A stretch of DNA of 64,000 nucleotides from Lachnospiraceae bacterium (GCA_025758065.1 CP107199.1:1-64000), one strand, 5' to 3'; counted from the first letter of the stretch, positions 53,084 to 61,935 are shown. Notes: generated by a model from the letters alone, not told the origin. Translations and numbers: made by a program.

Positions 53084-53992
53084 ATGATTCAGATTAGAAA
53101 AGAGGAAAACCAGAAAAAGCAGAAAGAAAAGAAGCTGAAAGTTTACAAAGTCAATACCCACAAAAAAACCGTGATTGCCCTGTGGGTGCTTCTGGCGGTG
53201 AGTTTCCTGTTTGCCGTCTATAAGAATTTCACGGCGATAGACATCCACACTGTTCATGAAACCAAAGTGATTGAGGAAAAAATCATTGACACCCACAAGA
53301 TAGAAAACTTTGTGGAGAATTTCGCAGAAGTCTACTATTCATGGGAACAGTCCGCCGCTTCCATTGATAACCGGACAAATGCTTTAAAAGGGTATCTCAC
53401 CGGAGAACTGCAAGCCCTGAATGTAGATACCGTCCGAAAGGACATCCCCGTATCGTCTGCCCTGACTGACTTTCAGATATGGGAAATCATAGAAGAAAAG
53501 GAGCAGCATTATCAAGTGACCTATACGGTAGAACAGCGTATCACAGAGGGGGAATCCAGTAAAACCGTCCGTTCCGCTTATCAGGTGACAGTCTATGTGG
53601 ATGGCTCTGGAAACCTGACGATTGTTCAGAATCCTACCATCACCAGCGTTCCCGTAAAATCCGGCTACACTCCAAAAGCAGTACAAAGTGACGGTACGGT
53701 GGATTCCATCACTACGGAGGAAATCAACGAATTTCTCGCTACCGTTTTCAAGCTGTACCCTACGGCAACCGCAAAGGAGCTGACCTATTATGTGAATGAG
53801 GGCGTATTAAAACCTGTGGGAAAAGAGTATATTTTCTCGGAACTAGTGAATCCGGTTTACAACCGAAAAGGGAATCAGGTGACAGCTTCTCTTGCGGTGA
53901 AATATCTGGATAATCAGACTATGACAACACAGATATCACAGTTTGACCTTGTGCTAGAGAAGAATGGGGAGAATTGGAAGATTGTTAAATAA
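53084..53992 (+). CDS. orf13: TcpC/VirB8-like protein (Orf13/ConB)
   Basis: 302 residues. A basic cytoplasmic start (IRKEENQKKQKEKKLKVYKV), one membrane helix (KKTVIALWVLLAVSFLFAVY), and two NTF2-like repeats (about 75-180 and 210-300) as in TcpC. It anchors the channel at the membrane. It is the last gene of the uninterrupted transfer block; the next genes are AT-rich cargo. Confidence 0.9.
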   Translation: MIQIRKEENQKKQKEKKLKVYKVNTHKKTVIALWVLLAVSFLFAVYKNFTAIDIHTVHETKVIEEKIIDTHKIENFVENFAEVYYSWEQSAASIDNRTNALKGYLTGELQALNVDTVRKDIPVSSALTDFQIWEIIEEKEQHYQVTYTVEQRITEGESSKTVRSAYQVTVYVDGSGNLTIVQNPTITSVPVKSGYTPKAVQSDGTVDSITTEEINEFLATVFKLYPTATAKELTYYVNEGVLKPVGKEYIFSELVNPVYNRKGNQVTASLAVKYLDNQTMTTQISQFDLVLEKNGENWKIVK

Positions 53993-54017
53993 GTCAAGGC
54001 TGATAAATGGTTAAATA

Positions 54018-54063
54018 TTGACAATAGCAAAATATGTGGTATTATATAAATATAATTATATTA
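54018..54063 (+). promoter_or_regulatory. Promoter and putative BlaI-type operator, copy 1
   Basis: TTGACA (54018-54023), a 16 bp spacer and TATTAT (54040-54045). The segment 54031-54063 matches 55994-56026 upstream of blaI at 32 of 33 positions. The shared block covers the -10 box, so BlaI probably represses both genes. Confidence 0.7.
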
Positions 54064-54122
54064 TTTAAATATATTATATTTCTATCATTATTTATGGAGC
54101 TTAATACAAGGAGGAGATTTGA

Positions 54123-55214
54123 TTGTTTATTACAAAAATGCCAAGATTTGTAACTATTACAATTATACCATTGGCTTTCAGTACGATTGTTGTTGGATGT
54201 TCAAACTCTGGAAAACTTAAACAGGAGCAAATAGCGGCAGCAATAAATAGTACGGGAAAAACTGAGGTACATACATCAGAATCACCGCCAAATTTTAATA
54301 TGCAGGCCACTCCTGCCAAGTGGTCTGTAAATACAAAGATTGCAACCGATATGCCGGTTTTAGACTTTGCGGATGACAACATTATTATAATGCATGATTA
54401 TTTTGGGTTATTTATTTATAATCTGACCACTGGTGAAATAGAGGATAGTATTGACTTACAGGCATTAGGATATGATTTTAGTAATGATTCTTCCTGTAGG
54501 ATATCAGTCAGTTCAAATGCTGACACTATATGGATATGGTCTACATCCTCTGAGCTTCCATATGAATATGACCGTATATCCAGAAACTTAAACTTAACAA
54601 ATGATATTTCTGAAAAAGACATATTTGAAGACTTTGTTTTAACAAAAGACATCCCACCTGAGCAACTATCTGTAAAGCCGTATCGTTGTAGTAAAAAATC
54701 AGTTTTATTTACTGACGGGAGTTATGGCATATTGAATGTTAGAAATGAAAAAATTACAGGAATATCATATATTAGAGGCGGCAAGGAGTGGGTATTATTC
54801 AGCGACAAGAATTGTACTATGCCGGAGCTTTCAAGACAAGACGATTTTTTTTATGAACAATTCGTAAATGAGGGGGCGGAGTCGGCCTCATCGTTGGCAT
54901 TCTCTTATTGTACTATGATAAATTATGGTGAATATGCCGGTATTTGTGCATTATCTGAAGGTATAGAATATTCGGAAGAATTACAAAAAGAGTGGAATGC
55001 TCTGCAATTAACTGCAAGTAGTGAAGAAATAAAGACTACGAATGATAAAGCCTGTTTTAAAGTATATATCATATCCTCTGATTCATCACCAAATAGCGGT
55101 TTGCTTCAAGGTATAAATGAAAAATATATATACTTAAAAAAAGACTTGACAAATGGTTGGTATGTTGAAGGTTTTTGGAATGATACAGTTCCCAATGAGG
55201 TATGGTGGAGTTGA
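54123..55214 (+). CDS. Lipoprotein of unknown function under the BlaI-like operator
   Basis: 363 residues. Starts at TTG 54123 behind AAGGAGGAG. The N-terminal helix ends in a lipobox (IPLAFSTIVVGCSNSGK), so it is a membrane-anchored surface lipoprotein. The mature part is mixed beta-rich; 'NTKIATDMPVLDFADDNIII' and later segments might form a propeller-like or sensor fold, but no family was recognised. The shared operator suggests induction through BlaR1. Confidence 0.6.
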   Translation: MFITKMPRFVTITIIPLAFSTIVVGCSNSGKLKQEQIAAAINSTGKTEVHTSESPPNFNMQATPAKWSVNTKIATDMPVLDFADDNIIIMHDYFGLFIYNLTTGEIEDSIDLQALGYDFSNDSSCRISVSSNADTIWIWSTSSELPYEYDRISRNLNLTNDISEKDIFEDFVLTKDIPPEQLSVKPYRCSKKSVLFTDGSYGILNVRNEKITGISYIRGGKEWVLFSDKNCTMPELSRQDDFFYEQFVNEGAESASSLAFSYCTMINYGEYAGICALSEGIEYSEELQKEWNALQLTASSEEIKTTNDKACFKVYIISSDSSPNSGLLQGINEKYIYLKKDLTNGWYVEGFWNDTVPNEVWWS

Positions 55215-55361
55215 ATCAATCTATTTTATCATTTTTATAGTTTATAATCATTGGATGAAAAGAAAAAACATTTAAACAGCAGTATACCGTTGCATAAAAT
55301 GGTGCATTTATTACATGAATTACGAGGAGGATAACGTACAAAGAAACGAAGGAGGAAGAAA

Positions 55362-55766
55362 ATGAAACGTATTATAAGCCTTTTACTTTCTACAATATGC
55401 ACAGTTATGATGATTAGTACATTAGCTTTTGCCGCTGAAACATCATTGGAAGATACCGGGGTAACGGTTGTTCGTTTAAATAGGCGTGAATATGACACGC
55501 TTTATGTAAAAACAGATGGAGGAAATCTCAATGTACGTTCAGGAGCAGGTACAGAGTATGCAATCGTTGGAAAACTTGCCAACGGAACTAAAATTGATGG
55601 ATGGAGTATTTTCGGCAGAGTTGACAGTGAGGGACGTTCCTGGACAAATATCACAGCAAAAGATATCAACGGAAAGTCAGTCACAGGCTGGGTTTTAGAT
55701 GAATATCTTACAGCTACGCCGCCTTCACGTGCTGTTCCTGTCGGGATTGGTCCTGATGTTGGTTAG
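55362..55766 (+). CDS. Secreted bacterial SH3-domain protein
   Basis: 134 residues. Signal peptide MKRIISLLLSTICTVMMIST LAFA, then an SH3_3 domain: GGNLNVRSGAGTEYAIVGKL, ANGTKIDGWSIFGRVDSEGR, SWTNITAKD, GWVLDEYL. Such domains bind cell-wall peptides. GGAGGAAG precedes the ATG. Between the lipoprotein gene and blaI; probably part of the same wall-stress cargo. Confidence 0.8.
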   Translation: MKRIISLLLSTICTVMMISTLAFAAETSLEDTGVTVVRLNRREYDTLYVKTDGGNLNVRSGAGTEYAIVGKLANGTKIDGWSIFGRVDSEGRSWTNITAKDINGKSVTGWVLDEYLTATPPSRAVPVGIGPDVG

Positions 55767-55979
55767 TTTGGATAAGTCACTGTTAAAATAGTACCTTTTC
55801 TCGTAAAAAGAATTCAGACAAAATGCACCATAAAAAAGAAATTGTGGGAGATTCCTTATCTAAAGGGTTCTCCCCTTTTCCTCTTCATAGTACTATAAAA
55901 GTATGAAATCAAAAAAGAGAGAAGATTAATGGATTAATATGTAGCCCAAAGATTTTTAATATTATGAACAGATTATGTA

Positions 55980-56026
55980 TTAACAAAAATACAAATATAT
56001 GGTATTATATAAATATAATTATATTA
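55980..56026 (+). promoter_or_regulatory. Promoter and putative BlaI-type operator, copy 2
   Basis: TTAACA (55980-55985), a 17 bp spacer and TATTAT (56003-56008). The segment 55994-56026 is the near-identical copy of 54031-54063. Autoregulation of blaI follows the known bla/mec logic. Confidence 0.7.
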
Positions 56027-56053
56027 ACAAATACACAGAAAGGAGGAGGATTT

Positions 56054-56467
56054 ATGGCAAGACCTGCTGAAGCACCTTTAAATTATCTGGGTGGAAAGAA
56101 AAAACTTTCTGCTACAGAGTTTGAATTTATGAAATTTATTTGGAAACACCCAGAAGGTGTCAGTAGTGAGGAAATCTATCAGGCATTTCCGCAAGCAAGA
56201 GGTACAAAAAGTACGATTTTGTATCATCTTTCTGAAAAGGGCTATGTTGATAAAAAGCAAAGTGGACTTCATCATTTCTATACGGTTTTAGTCACAAAGG
56301 AAGAATATGAGCAGGCATTACTTCGCCAACAGATTGAGGGGGTATTGGGTAATACTTCTTTTGAACGCCTAGTTGCTGCCTTCTGTGGGAAGACATTGTC
56401 AAAAGCACAGATAGAAAAAACCAGAAATCTTTTAAAGGAGCTGGAAGATGGGCTGGAAGATAAGTGA
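56054..56467 (+). CDS. blaI: BlaI/MecI-family repressor
   Basis: 137 residues from ATG at 56054, after AAGGAGGAGG. A winged helix (LSATEFEFMKFIWKHPEGVS, TKSTILYHLSEKGYVDKKQS) and a C-terminal dimerisation helix region follow the Penicillinase_R family. It is cleaved or displaced when its BlaR1 partner is triggered. It overlaps blaR1 by 20 nt. No beta-lactamase or PBP2a gene is in the window, so the regulon here is different. Confidence 0.88.
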   Translation: MARPAEAPLNYLGGKKKLSATEFEFMKFIWKHPEGVSSEEIYQAFPQARGTKSTILYHLSEKGYVDKKQSGLHHFYTVLVTKEEYEQALLRQQIEGVLGNTSFERLVAAFCGKTLSKAQIEKTRNLLKELEDGLEDK

Positions 56468-57866
56468 CATTTTGGCACTGTTAGTAACGCTATTTGTCTC
56501 ATTGAATATTTTAATATCGGTTATATCCCTTTCCGGAAAACATCTGGAAAGAAGAATGGACATGGGGCATTTAAGTTTATTTTTAAAAATGGTTCTAGTA
56601 TTCAGTGCCTTTGGTATGCCCGTATTGGCTGGTGTAATTTTGTATAAATTCGTTTTTGGGGAAAGAATTTATTTGGTTAGTGATGATTTGCTTTATATGG
56701 ATACCATTCATAAAGGTTCAATTAGCTACGGAACACCTTGGGGAAATCACTGGATAGCTCTGTTGCTTTTTCTCGCCTGGTTTTTAGGATTTATCTATTA
56801 TGGTATCTTCAAATATGCAAATGACAGAAGGATTCTCAAAAAACTAGAAAAATGCAGTAAGTATACTCAGGATAAACTTCTAATAGAGACAAAAAGAGAG
56901 GCAATGAATGAATTAGGTCTGAAGGGTCCGGTGTTGTTATTATCGAATGAAATAATTCAGTCTCCTTTTATGACAGGAATATTTGAACAGAAAATTTTCT
57001 TGCCGGAGAGTAATTACACGCAGGAAGAATGGGGGTTGCTGTTAAAGCATGAGTTGGTTCACTGCAAAAATCAGGATTATTTTTTTCGCAGACTTGTATT
57101 TATTTTATGCGCTCTGCATTGGTTTAATCCGCTTATTTACAGACTATCAGATTATTTTGTTGAAGTAAATGAAATGGCCTGTGATGAGAAAGTACTTAAT
57201 CGCCAGCCCATCAAAAGACATACTATGTATGCGGAACTAATTTTACAAATACAGGAAAAGGAGCTTGGTTTAACTACGGTGTCGCTTACCGGCCATACGG
57301 TAAACGGTTTGGAAAGGAGAATCAGAAATATCATGAAAAAGACTGAAAAAACAAAGAGAATATCATTTGCTGTGTTGGCAATGTCAATGGTTTTGATGTG
57401 TCCCCTTACAGTGTTTGCTGCTTCTTGGGGGATGTCAAATTTACAGGATTTAGTGGTAAAGAAACTTTGGATTACGGAAGTTGAAGTCCAGCAGGAATCT
57501 ACAGAATTACCTGAGAAGACGGAATTTCACTATTCGGAAGATGTAATAGAATACTCGATACAAATAAATCCAAGGGGAGTAACGTCAATTGATATAACAA
57601 TTGATGGAAAAAATGTGAAGTATGGAGATAGTCTTTCTTTGACCTCAGGTAATAAAGTGGCCTTTATACTACAATCAGATAGTAGTTCTGACAGTTTTAA
57701 GGCGGGACTTGAGGATTCCAAAGGCAAGAGAATATATGTCCAGACTTCTAATGGATGGATTGACCATACATTTTCAATTGAGCAATCTGGAAGCTATAAA
57801 ATATTCTTGGAGGGTACTACGTCAAAGAGTATACATATTACCGGAAGTATAACTATATTAAAATAA
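56448..57866 (+). CDS. blaR1: BlaR1/MecR1-family M56 membrane protease
   Basis: 472 residues. Membrane helices at about residues 7-28, 45-65 and 103-125, then the M56 peptidase with HExxH (LLLKHELVHCKNQDYFFRRL) and the downstream VEVNEMACDEKVL glutamate. One more membrane helix lies near 305-325 (ISFAVLAMSMVLMCPLTVFA). The outer domain is only about 140 residues, beta-rich, and lacks the penicillin-binding SxxK-type transpeptidase domain of true BlaR1. The inducer is therefore probably not a beta-lactam bound covalently. Confidence 0.85.
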   Translation: MGWKISDILALLVTLFVSLNILISVISLSGKHLERRMDMGHLSLFLKMVLVFSAFGMPVLAGVILYKFVFGERIYLVSDDLLYMDTIHKGSISYGTPWGNHWIALLLFLAWFLGFIYYGIFKYANDRRILKKLEKCSKYTQDKLLIETKREAMNELGLKGPVLLLSNEIIQSPFMTGIFEQKIFLPESNYTQEEWGLLLKHELVHCKNQDYFFRRLVFILCALHWFNPLIYRLSDYFVEVNEMACDEKVLNRQPIKRHTMYAELILQIQEKELGLTTVSLTGHTVNGLERRIRNIMKKTEKTKRISFAVLAMSMVLMCPLTVFAASWGMSNLQDLVVKKLWITEVEVQQESTELPEKTEFHYSEDVIEYSIQINPRGVTSIDITIDGKNVKYGDSLSLTSGNKVAFILQSDSSSDSFKAGLEDSKGKRIYVQTSNGWIDHTFSIEQSGSYKIFLEGTTSKSIHITGSITILK

Positions 57867-57879
57867 ACAGTCTCAATAT

Positions 57880-57987
57880 AATGCCATTACTGGAGATGGA
57901 AGTGGAACATATCGGATTTATTTAAGATTAATAGAAGCTACTGGTTACCGTGTGACAGGAACGTTAAATATTAGCTATAACTTCTAA
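57880..57987 (+). pseudogene. Fragment of a beta-rich extracellular domain
   Basis: The frame NAITGDGSGTYRIYLRLIEA, TGYRVTGTLNISYNF ends in TAA. It resembles the end of the BlaR1 outer domain (GSYKIFLEGTTSKSIHITGS) in pattern. It is a leftover of a second copy or of an alternative C-terminus lost by recombination. Confidence 0.5.
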
Positions 57988-58094
57988 GAAGTTGTAATAT
58001 ACATTGCAAAGCCAGAATAACAGAAAGGTGATATTTTTAGGGATGCAGGTGGAAGATACCTGTATCTCTTTTTCTAAAGACGAGGAAGGTAATT

Positions 58095-58631
58095 ATGTGG
58101 ACATATATAAGACAGATTCCTGACTTAAAGATATTTATAATGTTATTTATTGTTCTAGGCATATTTGGAATATACTCTTTCGTTAAAAAAAACGAATCCA
58201 CTTTTTATATGATAGGTTATATTCTGACTGCTTTCTACTGTGTTTTTTTAATTGATATATATTTTTCTCCAACAGTTATAAGAAAAAGCATTGATAGTAT
58301 TAGCCCCTGGATGACTTTACAAACTATCCCATTTAAAACATTGAAAAATTTGGGATTTATAAGTATAGCCGGACATATAGTATTAACAATGCCTATACCA
58401 ATATTGATTTATATTATTTTAAGAGCATCTGTAAAGAAAATCAGCATTATTAGTATTTTAGCAGGTATATTTATTGAACCTATTCAGTTGCTTATTAATT
58501 TGATTACTGGCTTTCCTAATTATGTGATTGATATTGATGATTTTATGTTACAAATAGCTGGAATTTTAGTTGGATTATTTATAATTACACTAGCGGAGAA
58601 ATATCATATATTAAATTGGCTTAAAGAATGA
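58095..58631 (+). CDS. VanZ-like membrane protein
   Basis: 178 residues with five hydrophobic segments: IFIMLFIVLGIFGIYSFVKK, MIGYILTAFYCVFLIDIYF, FISIAGHIVLTMPIPILIYI, ISIISILAGIFIEPIQLLIN, MLQIAGILVGLFIITLAEKY. The FIEPIQL and IDIDDFMLQIAG motifs match the VanZ family. VanZ-like proteins reduce binding of lipoglycopeptides to the cell surface in some species. Next to BlaR1/BlaI and a wall-binding protein, it fits a cell-envelope stress cargo; resistance itself is inferred. Confidence 0.75.
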   Translation: MWTYIRQIPDLKIFIMLFIVLGIFGIYSFVKKNESTFYMIGYILTAFYCVFLIDIYFSPTVIRKSIDSISPWMTLQTIPFKTLKNLGFISIAGHIVLTMPIPILIYIILRASVKKISIISILAGIFIEPIQLLINLITGFPNYVIDIDDFMLQIAGILVGLFIITLAEKYHILNWLKE

Positions 58632-58647
58632 ACGGTATTTATATTTA

Positions 58648-58680
58648 AAGAGGGAGTGCATTTTTGCGCTCTCTTTTTAT
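58648..58680 (+). terminator. agagggagtgc/gcgctctct terminator
   Basis: An imperfect stem with an attttt loop and a T5 tail, following the VanZ-like gene. Confidence 0.75.
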
Positions 58681-58802
58681 TTGCCTATAAATGCAAATAC
58701 CATTTTGAATTGTTTTAAAATGCCATATGCTAGATGGCTTTGCACCTATTATTTTTGTTGTGTCATTAGAAATTAGAAAATTTAACAGATAATGCAACAA
58801 AC

Positions 58803-58836
58803 AGCCCTTTCGTGTCGGGACTAAGCACGAAAGGGG
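58803..58836. repeat. ccctttcgtg/cacgaaaggg stem before the sigma gene
   Basis: A 10 bp perfect inverted repeat with a loop of about 11 nt, some 55 nt upstream of the sigma-factor gene. It may attenuate expression of the excision control genes. Confidence 0.55.
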
Positions 58837-58886
58837 GAAGTCAAGAAATCTTTTACCCTCTTTTAAGGCAAGAAAGGGGGTGAGTA

Positions 58887-59309
58887 ATGATGAAGCCATC
58901 TGAATTTCAGACAACCATAGAGAACCAGTTTGATTACATCTGCAAGGTCGCTATGGAGGATGAACGTAAAGACTACCTCAAAGCGTTATCCAGACAGTGT
59001 AAACGTGAAACCCTGTTCTGTGATATGGACGATTACACCGTCAACTTGCTTTCTTCTAAAGACACCTATCCATCCCACTTCCATACTTTTGAAATGGACG
59101 GGTTTACTGTCCGTATTGAAAACAGCCTGTTAGCAGAAGCGTTGGAAAATCTGGACGGAAAGAAACGTGATGTTATCTTGAGATATTATTTCCTCGGATT
59201 TGACGATACGGAAATTTCAAAAATTCTGGAAGTCAACCGTTCTACCATCCAGAGAAGAAGACACGCCGGACTGGAATTTATCAAAAAATTCATGGAGGAA
59301 GAAGCATGA
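58887..59309 (+). CDS. orf7: ICE sigma-70-like factor (Tn916 Orf7-type)
   Basis: 140 residues. The C-terminal region 4 is clear (LAEALENLDGKKRDVILRYY, FDDTEISKILEVNRSTIQRR RHAGLEFIKK). The start has GGGGTGAG and two adjacent ATGs (58887, 58890). In Tn916 the same slot regulates excision and transfer genes. Its stop overlaps the start of orf8 by 4 nt. Confidence 0.88.
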   Translation: MMKPSEFQTTIENQFDYICKVAMEDERKDYLKALSRQCKRETLFCDMDDYTVNLLSSKDTYPSHFHTFEMDGFTVRIENSLLAEALENLDGKKRDVILRYYFLGFDDTEISKILEVNRSTIQRRRHAGLEFIKKFMEEEA

Positions 59310-59545
59310 CAGCAAAGCACCCTATGATTCCGTTTCCTGTGATTGTAAAGGCTTCGGACGGCGATATTGAAGCAATCAATCGGATTGTACGCCATTATAG
59401 CGGTTTTATTACCAGCCGTTCCATCCGTCCCATGAAAGACGAATATGGGAATACCCACATGGTTGTAGATGAAACCCTACGCCGCCGGATGGAAACACGT
59501 CTGATTGCAAAGATTTTATCTTTTGAAATCAGGGAGCCAAACTAA
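59306..59545 (+). CDS. orf8: Tn916 Orf8-like helix-turn-helix protein
   Basis: 79 residues: PFPVIVKASDGDIEAINRIV, RHYSGFITSRSIRP, and the LRRRMETRLIAKILSFEI end match the conserved Orf8-type (HTH_16-like, sigma region 2-like) protein. Translationally coupled to the sigma gene and acts with it in ICE control. Confidence 0.85.
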   Translation: MTAKHPMIPFPVIVKASDGDIEAINRIVRHYSGFITSRSIRPMKDEYGNTHMVVDETLRRRMETRLIAKILSFEIREPN

Positions 59546-60115
59546 AATAACGCTCTCCTGTGGAAGCATGGACAAGCCCATGCTTCCCAGACAGAGCTTG
59601 CCAGTCTATTAAAGTGCATTATCACCAGTGCATTTTAACAGGCTGACAAAGCCGGATTGTTCCTTGAAAAAGAAAGCGTCTAATCAACGCAGCATAAAGC
59701 AGCCGAATACGTTTCGATAGAAAGAGAGCCGTTGGGCTGGCACGCCGTAATCCACCAAAGGAGGGATAAAACCGGATAGCGATTCCTGCCAGCGTTCCAT
59801 AAGCAGCTTGCCGCAGAGCTGCCGCCATGACCTTTCTATCGTGATAATGATACTTCCGTACAGCCTTAGTCCGTGTGATGATGTAGCACCATTGGCAAAG
59901 GGTACGGCTGGATGAGAACCATGCAGGGGGGATTCCCATGAGCTTTAGCGAAAGCTGTTCGGTTTGCTTAGATACCATTTTGAATGAAAATTTTTCATTC
60001 AAAATCAAATAACTATTCGCAGGAAATACAATCTTAATATTACTTTTGCCACAAAATCTGATATAATATAGACAGATATTGAGGGTTCCATATCTGGTCT
60101 ATGGAAAGGAGGAAC
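59546..60115. other. Long intergenic between orf8 and xis
   Basis: It begins with a tggaagcatgg/ccatgcttcc stem near 59561-59588. A minus-strand frame of 128 codons (60008-59622, with MAAALRQAAYGTLAGIAIRF inside) has no convincing ribosome binding site and an odd composition. It may be a conserved element feature but I do not call it. The AT-rich end holds the xis promoter (ttgcca...tataat near 60046-60067). Confidence 0.45.
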
Positions 60116-60310
60116 ATGATTACAGTAACAAAAAAAGATTTAATAGAACTAGGTTATGGGACTTCATTCGCAGCAGACATCATAAGAGAAGCAAAAAGAC
60201 TTATGATTTCAAAAGGGCATACCTACTATCAGTCACGCAAACTGGACAGGGTTCCCAGAGAAGCTGTGGAAGAATTGTTAGGGATTAATTTTACTGATAA
60301 ATCAAACTGA
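60116..60310 (+). CDS. xis: Excisionase-like DUF3173 protein
   Basis: 64 residues from ATG at 60116, behind AAAGGAGGAAC. MITVTKKDLIELGYGTSFAA, DIIREAKRLMISKGHTYYQS, then RVPREAVEELLG. This matches DUF3173, the usual partner ahead of int in many Firmicute ICEs. It should direct excision by bending the arm sites. It lies 36 nt before int. Confidence 0.85.
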   Translation: MITVTKKDLIELGYGTSFAADIIREAKRLMISKGHTYYQSRKLDRVPREAVEELLGINFTDKSN

Positions 60311-60346
60311 TTGTACTTCTTGCACATTTATGTAAGGAGTGAAATC

Positions 60347-61531
60347 ATGGCAAAAGACCCTATTAAGAAGGCAGAAAACGGAACCTATTATTTTAGAGCA
60401 AACTTAGGTTTCCATCCGATTACCGGAAAACAGATTCAGAAATACAAAAGCGGATTCAAGACAAAAAAAGAAGCTAGAGAAGCATATTCAAAACTTATGC
60501 TGGCATCCACAGAGGAATTGGCAGAAAAGAAGCAGCAGCTATCCTTTAAGCAGTTCATTGAGGAAACTTACCTGCCTTGGTATAAAACACAGGTAAAGGA
60601 AAGCACCTATCTGAACCGCCGTTCTACCATCCAGAAACATTTTTCATACTTTTACAAAATGACGGTGGATGAGATAGAACCCATTAACGTCCAGAACTGG
60701 CAGCTTGAACTCGCAAAAGAATTTAGTCCAAACTATATCCGTATTGTACAGGGTATGCTCTCCATTGCCTTTGACAGAGCAGTTGTTCTCGGTCTTGCAA
60801 AGAAAAATCCGTCACGAATGATAGGAAACATCAAGAGCAAGAAAACAAAAGTGGATTTTTGGACACTGGATGAATTTCAAAAGGTAATTTCCCTGCTCTA
60901 CAAGGGCGATTATTACGAACATTACCTTTTCATTTCATACTGGCTCCTGTTTATGACCGGAATGAGAATCGGAGAAGCCGCAGCCCTGCAATGGTCGGAC
61001 ATCAACTTTGAAACCGGACTTTTAAGTATAACGAAAACGCTGTACTATAAAACAATGGACGAATACAAATTTGTGGAGCCAAAAACACAAGCCAGTATTC
61101 GCACTATCTATATTGACACAGATACCATCAAAGAATTGAAAGCATGGCAGGAAGTACAGCAAAAGGTTTTAAAGGGCTGCGACCTTGTACTAAGCTATAA
61201 TGGGATTCCCACCAGTAAGCACACCCTCCCACGGGCTTTAGAAAAACTTGCTGGATTGGCAGGCGTACACCGTATCAAAATTCATGCACTCAGACATTCC
61301 CATGCTTCCCTGCTCATCAGTATGGGGGAAAATCCTTTATTGATTAAAGAACGTCTGGGGCATGAAAAGATACAGACCACGTTAGGAACCTATGGACATT
61401 TATACCCCAACACCAACGTGGAAGTTGCCCAAAAATTAACTGGTGTTCTCACTTATACTCCGGCAACAACCAGTGTTGCCGATTACACCAGCAATCAGCA
61501 TACAGCAATCTATCACAGAGCAGTTGAATAA
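60347..61531 (+). CDS. int: ICE integrase (tyrosine recombinase)
   Basis: 394 residues from ATG at 60347 (TAAGGAGTG site). AP2-like N-terminal domain (GTYYFRANLGFHPITGKQIQ), SAM-like domain (SFKQFIEETYLPWYKTQVKE), catalytic domain with R in FMTGMRIGEAAALQWSD, HxxR in IHALRHSHASLLISMG, H in ERLGHEKIQTTLGTYGHLYP and Tyr. It lies at the right end, 80 bp from the att-like core. With the left end at 37.59 kb this gives an element of about 24 kb. Confidence 0.93.
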   Translation: MAKDPIKKAENGTYYFRANLGFHPITGKQIQKYKSGFKTKKEAREAYSKLMLASTEELAEKKQQLSFKQFIEETYLPWYKTQVKESTYLNRRSTIQKHFSYFYKMTVDEIEPINVQNWQLELAKEFSPNYIRIVQGMLSIAFDRAVVLGLAKKNPSRMIGNIKSKKTKVDFWTLDEFQKVISLLYKGDYYEHYLFISYWLLFMTGMRIGEAAALQWSDINFETGLLSITKTLYYKTMDEYKFVEPKTQASIRTIYIDTDTIKELKAWQEVQQKVLKGCDLVLSYNGIPTSKHTLPRALEKLAGLAGVHRIKIHALRHSHASLLISMGENPLLIKERLGHEKIQTTLGTYGHLYPNTNVEVAQKLTGVLTYTPATTSVADYTSNQHTAIYHRAVE

Positions 61532-61532
61532 A

Positions 61533-61624
61533 AAAATGCAATCAAAATGCAATTCTAAAAGGAAAGAGCCTCAAAACCCTTGAAAATAAAGGCTTTGAAG
61601 CTCTGCTCCGACTATTCAAACTCC
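61533..61624. other. ICE right end: arm repeats, hairpin and att-like core, copy 4
   Basis: Two aaaatgcaat-type repeats (61533-61555), a stem agagc...gctct (61565-61604), then actattcaaactcc (61611-61624). The same elements in the same order as at the other ends. The flank tttgcggacagcatttca matches the one at 5091. Confidence 0.65.
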
Positions 61625-61746
61625 TTTGCGGACAGCATTTCATGACACGCAAAGGCTGTTATTAGAGACTTACGCTTCGAACATGTGTTCTGATTTTGTA
61701 CTTTTCGCACAGCTTATGAAGAAATAAACTCCAAAATAACTCCATT

Positions 61747-61935
61747 CTACTCTTTGTTATTTTGTTGTTCTTCTCTTGCGTACAGGAGATCCAATGCCTG
61801 ACATACAACACCACTCATGCTCTGATAGTGTCTTTCTGCATACTCAACAAGTCTCTGTTTTTGTTCTGGAGTCACCCGTACTCGTATGTTTTCTTCTTTG
61901 CCATCTTTTGGTGTTTTTCTAGCCAAACATATCAC
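61747..61935 (-). CDS. Small RHH-like protein
   Basis: 62 residues: KEENIRVRVTPEQKQRLVEY, AERHYQSMSGVVCQALDLLY is a ribbon-helix-helix with a basic lead. Likely a DNA-binding regulator or antitoxin; no partner gene adjoins it. Confidence 0.6.
   Translation of the reverse strand: MICLARKTPKDGKEENIRVRVTPEQKQRLVEYAERHYQSMSGVVCQALDLLYAREEQQNNKE

Noticed and set aside
56054..57866. Beta-lactam resistance operon
   Set aside because: No beta-lactamase or PBP2a gene is in the window, and BlaR1 lacks the penicillin-binding domain.
59622..60008. 128-codon minus-strand ORF
   Set aside because: No convincing ribosome binding site or domain, and it opposes the direction of the ICE; left uncalled although the DNA may be conserved.
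59546..60115. Tetracycline resistance gene in the usual Tn916 cargo slot
   Set aside because: No tet(M)-like GTPase motifs exist anywhere between orf13 and xis; cargo there is the bla-type regulators and VanZ-like gene.
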